This document shows positions 4,871 to 6,598 of a DNA stretch of 6,598 nucleotides, piece after piece. How positions within the stretch are numbered: the stretch's first letter is position 1; each line of letters starts with the position of its first letter. The stretch lies in assembly GCA_003525045.1 (NCBI GenBank), contig DQGF01000441.1:1-6598 (forward strand), read 5' to 3'. A program made the position numbers and the translations under genes. This stretch comes from Pseudomonas sp. (GTDB lineage: Bacteria; Pseudomonadota; Gammaproteobacteria; Pseudomonadales; Pseudomonadaceae). The notes beneath the pieces are model-generated. The model saw nothing but the letters and a program-made list of their open reading frames with translations. It was not told where the DNA came from and ran no database searches.

Positions 4871-4937
4871 CATGGCGATCCTGCCATGGGTACCTGGGGC
4901 ATCACTGACACGCCCCGGAACGCCTGGCAGCCATGCC
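4871..4937 (+). promoter_or_regulatory. Structured 5' leader of mqo: three hairpins with possible alternative pairing
   Basis: Hairpin 1 is CATGGC-GATCCT-GCCATG (4871-4888, perfect 6 bp). Hairpin 2 is CC(T)GGGGC with GCCCCGG (4893-4900/4912-4918) around an 11-nt loop. Hairpin 3 is GGCA-GCCA-TGCC (4926-4937). GCCATG recurs at 4930-4935, so the CATGGC of hairpin 1 could pair there instead, excluding hairpins 1 and 3. The block ends 36 nt before the mqo ATG. It is not a riboswitch class that I recognise. Confidence 0.4.
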
Positions 4938-4973
4938 GACAATTTGGTGCTGCAGATTTTGGAGACGCGTTAA

Positions 4974-6482
4974 ATGGCGCATAACGAAGCAGTCGACGTA
5001 GTACTGGTAGGGGCTGGCATCATGAGTGCCACCCTGGCTGTACTGCTTAAAGAGCTCGACCCCGCGATCAAGCTGGAAGTCGTCGAGCTGATGGATTCCG
5101 GTGCCGCGGAGAGTTCGAACCCGTGGAACAACGCGGGTACCGGCCACGCCGGGCTGTGTGAGCTCAACTACACGCCGCAGGCCGCCGACGGCACCGTCGA
5201 CATCAAGAAAGCCGTGCACATCAACACGCAGTTCGAGGTGTCGAAGCAGTTCTGGACCTACCTGACCAAAAAGGTCACCTTCGGCTCGTCCAAGACCTTC
5301 ATCAGCCCGGTGCCGCACCTGAGCTTCGTGCAAGGTGACGCTGGCGTTTCCTTTCTCAAGGAGCGCTTCAAGGTGATGAGCAAGCATCACGCCTTCGCGG
5401 ACATGGAATACACCGAAGACAAGGCCACCATGGCCGAGTGGATGCCGCTGATGATGCCCGGCCGCCCGGCCGACGAAGTCGTCGCCGCCACCCGCGTGAT
5501 CAATGGTACCGACGTCAACTTTGGCGCCCTGACCAATCAATTGCTCAAGCACCTGACCAGCGCACCCGATGCCCAGGTCAAGTACTGCAAGCGCGTCACC
5601 GGCCTGAAGCGTAACAACGGTGGCTGGACCGTCAGCATCAAGGACGTCAACAGCGGCAATACCCGCGAGGTCGACGCCAAATTCGTCTTCCTTGGCGCCG
5701 GCGGCGCGGCATTGCCGCTGTTGCAGGCTTCGGGCATCGAAGAAAGCAAAGGCTTCGGCGGCTTCCCGATCAGCGGCCAATGGCTGCGTTGCGACAATCC
5801 GGAAGTGGTCAAGCACCATCAGGCCAAGGTCTACAGCCAGGCCGCAGTCGGTTCGCCACCGATGTCGGTACCGCACCTGGACACCCGTGTGGTCGACGGC
5901 AAGAAATCCCTGCTGTTCGGGCCTTACGCCGGCTTCACCACCAAGTTCCTCAAGCACGGTTCCTTCATGGACCTGCCGCTGTCGGTTCGCGCCGGCAATA
6001 TCGGCCCGATGCTGGCCGTGGCGAAAAACAACATGGACCTGACCAAGTACCTGGTCAGCGAAGTCATGCAGTCGATGGAGCAGCGCCTGGATTCCCTGCG
6101 TCGCTTCTACCCTCAGGCGAAAGCCGAAGACTGGCGCCTGGAAGTGGCCGGCCAACGGGTGCAGATCATCAAGAAAGATCCGAAAAAAGGCGGCGTTCTG
6201 CAGTTCGGTACCGAACTGGTCGCGGCCAAGGACGGCTCCCTCGCGGCTCTGCTCGGCGCATCGCCAGGTGCATCGGTGACCGTTTCGATCATGCTCGAGC
6301 TGATTGAAAAATGCTTCCCGAACAAAACCTCTGGTGAATGGGCTGCCAAATTGGCGGAAATCTTCCCGGCTCGGGAAAAGGTTCTGGAAACTGATGCTGC
6401 GCTGTATCGCAAGATCAATGTGCAGAACAACATCGCACTGGAACTGGTTGAAGCCAGCAGCGAGACCGAAAGCTACGCTTGA
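4974..6482 (+). CDS. mqo: Malate:quinone oxidoreductase
   Basis: A 502-aa FAD enzyme that oxidises (S)-malate to oxaloacetate and passes electrons to the quinone pool. It acts at the cytoplasmic face of the inner membrane as a peripheral protein and links the TCA cycle to respiration. The N terminus has the dinucleotide fold [19 protein letters not shown] (G13-x-G15), ending in acidic Glu38 (LEVVE) for the FAD ribose. MQO signature blocks follow: [22 protein letters not shown] (47-68), VPHLSFVQG (113-121), DVNFGALT (about 181-188), [17 protein letters not shown] (about 315-331), and the C-terminal [25 protein letters not shown]. The length fits pseudomonad MQO and is complete. No signal peptide is present. 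GGAGA lies 8 nt before the ATG. It is monocistronic: a 740-bp spacer upstream and a strong terminator 8 nt downstream. Some pseudomonads carry two mqo paralogues (mqoA and mqoB); I cannot say which this is. Confidence 0.97.
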   Translation: MAHNEAVDVVLVGAGIMSATLAVLLKELDPAIKLEVVELMDSGAAESSNPWNNAGTGHAGLCELNYTPQAADGTVDIKKAVHINTQFEVSKQFWTYLTKKVTFGSSKTFISPVPHLSFVQGDAGVSFLKERFKVMSKHHAFADMEYTEDKATMAEWMPLMMPGRPADEVVAATRVINGTDVNFGALTNQLLKHLTSAPDAQVKYCKRVTGLKRNNGGWTVSIKDVNSGNTREVDAKFVFLGAGGAALPLLQASGIEESKGFGGFPISGQWLRCDNPEVVKHHQAKVYSQAAVGSPPMSVPHLDTRVVDGKKSLLFGPYAGFTTKFLKHGSFMDLPLSVRAGNIGPMLAVAKNNMDLTKYLVSEVMQSMEQRLDSLRRFYPQAKAEDWRLEVAGQRVQIIKKDPKKGGVLQFGTELVAAKDGSLAALLGASPGASVTVSIMLELIEKCFPNKTSGEWAAKLAEIFPAREKVLETDAALYRKINVQNNIALELVEASSETESYA

Positions 6483-6490
6483 TTCGGCCG

Positions 6491-6535
6491 CATAAAAAAC
6501 GCCCCGTTCTCATTGAGAGCGGGGCGTTTTTTATG
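6491..6535 (+). terminator. Strong bidirectional Rho-independent terminator after mqo
   Basis: Arms 6491-6506 and 6520-6535 are a perfect 16-bp inverted repeat (CATAAAAAACGCCCCG and its complement). Inner pairing TCTC-ATT-GAGA plus one T-G pair extends it to about 21 bp. T6 follows the GC stem on plus, and the matching A6 gives T6 on minus. It begins 8 nt after the mqo stop, so it can also stop a convergent gene to the right of the window. Confidence 0.95.
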
Positions 6536-6581
6536 GGCGGTGAAACAGATGGCCCTTAGATCTTCGGTGTTAGTTATACCG

Positions 6582-6598
6582 CTTTCGCGAGCAAGCCC
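6582..6598 (-). repeat. Partial REP sequence at the right edge
   Basis: CTTTCGCGAGCAAGCCC is the reverse complement of the 3' part of the REP at 58-84 (GGGCTTGCTCGCGAAG). It is cut by the window end before the expected GCTCCCAC. Bases 6536-6581, between the mqo terminator and this REP, hold nothing I recognise. Confidence 0.8.

Larger units (their letters stand above)
4234..4973. other. 740-bp intergenic region upstream of mqo
   Basis: No convincing protein gene. Open frames on both strands are short and use rare Pseudomonas codons (AGA, AGG, ATA) freely. Right after the 77-aa gene the sequence is AT-rich, with TACAAT at 4287-4292 and TATAAG at 4305-4310 as possible -10 elements but no matching -35. 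AAGGA at 4307-4311 resembles a ribosome-binding site yet has no ATG, GTG or TTG at the right distance. TTGACT at 4497-4502 is a good -35 without a matching -10. The rest holds the hairpins and repeats listed separately. The region probably contains the mqo promoter, a long 5' leader, and perhaps a small RNA. Confidence 0.6.

Noticed and set aside
4902..6155. 417-codon open frame on the minus strand, antisense to mqo
   Set aside because: It lies wholly within the mqo region, and mqo on the other strand has unmistakable family motifs. Long antisense frames are common in GC-rich Pseudomonas genes. It is rich in His, Gly, Val and Asp in the way typical of shadow translations.

Overview
The window looks like the chromosome of a Pseudomonas, most likely the P. 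fluorescens group. The evidence is GC-rich coding sequence, family members in forms I associate with Pseudomonas (malate:quinone oxidoreductase, YajG-type lipoprotein, CPXCG protein, SRAP protein), and REP sequences of the GGAGCG-rich type common in fluorescent pseudomonads. Species assignment is inference; no rRNA or tRNA gene is present.

Left part (1-1218, minus strand): a REPIN remnant lies at the left edge. Then, transcribed right to left, comes a compact probable operon of three small genes: a CPXCG zinc-ribbon-like protein, a DUF2007 protein and an SOS-response-associated peptidase (SRAP/HMCES-like) protein that seems to lack two of the four usual active-site residues. A 140-bp divergent spacer separates this operon from a plus-strand PlsC-like acyltransferase of 387 residues (1361-2524), which ends in a strong hairpin terminator.

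Middle part (2599-4233): a small two-helix membrane protein gene converges on the acyltransferase gene. Next are a near-featureless spacer, a REPIN with perfect 30-bp arms, and a YajG-type lipoprotein gene on the minus strand. Divergent from the lipoprotein gene is a 77-aa protein of unknown function, preceded by an 18-bp sequence that closely matches a PhoB box.

Right part (4234-6598): 740 bp without a convincing gene precede mqo (malate:quinone oxidoreductase, a TCA-cycle and respiratory enzyme). This region is rich in structure: a terminator-like hairpin, a cluster of TTCAC/GTGAA half-sites, a 9-bp direct repeat, and three leader hairpins with possible alternative pairing just upstream of mqo. 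mqo ends in a long bidirectional terminator, and another REP begins at the right edge. Both window ends fall inside the same REP type, so the window may be a contig bounded by repeats.

Most of the window is ordinary core-genome housekeeping. I see no defence system, phage, insertion sequence, CRISPR array or biosynthetic cluster. The best leads are the atypical SRAP active site, the candidate Pho box before the 77-aa gene, and the long structured mqo upstream region.
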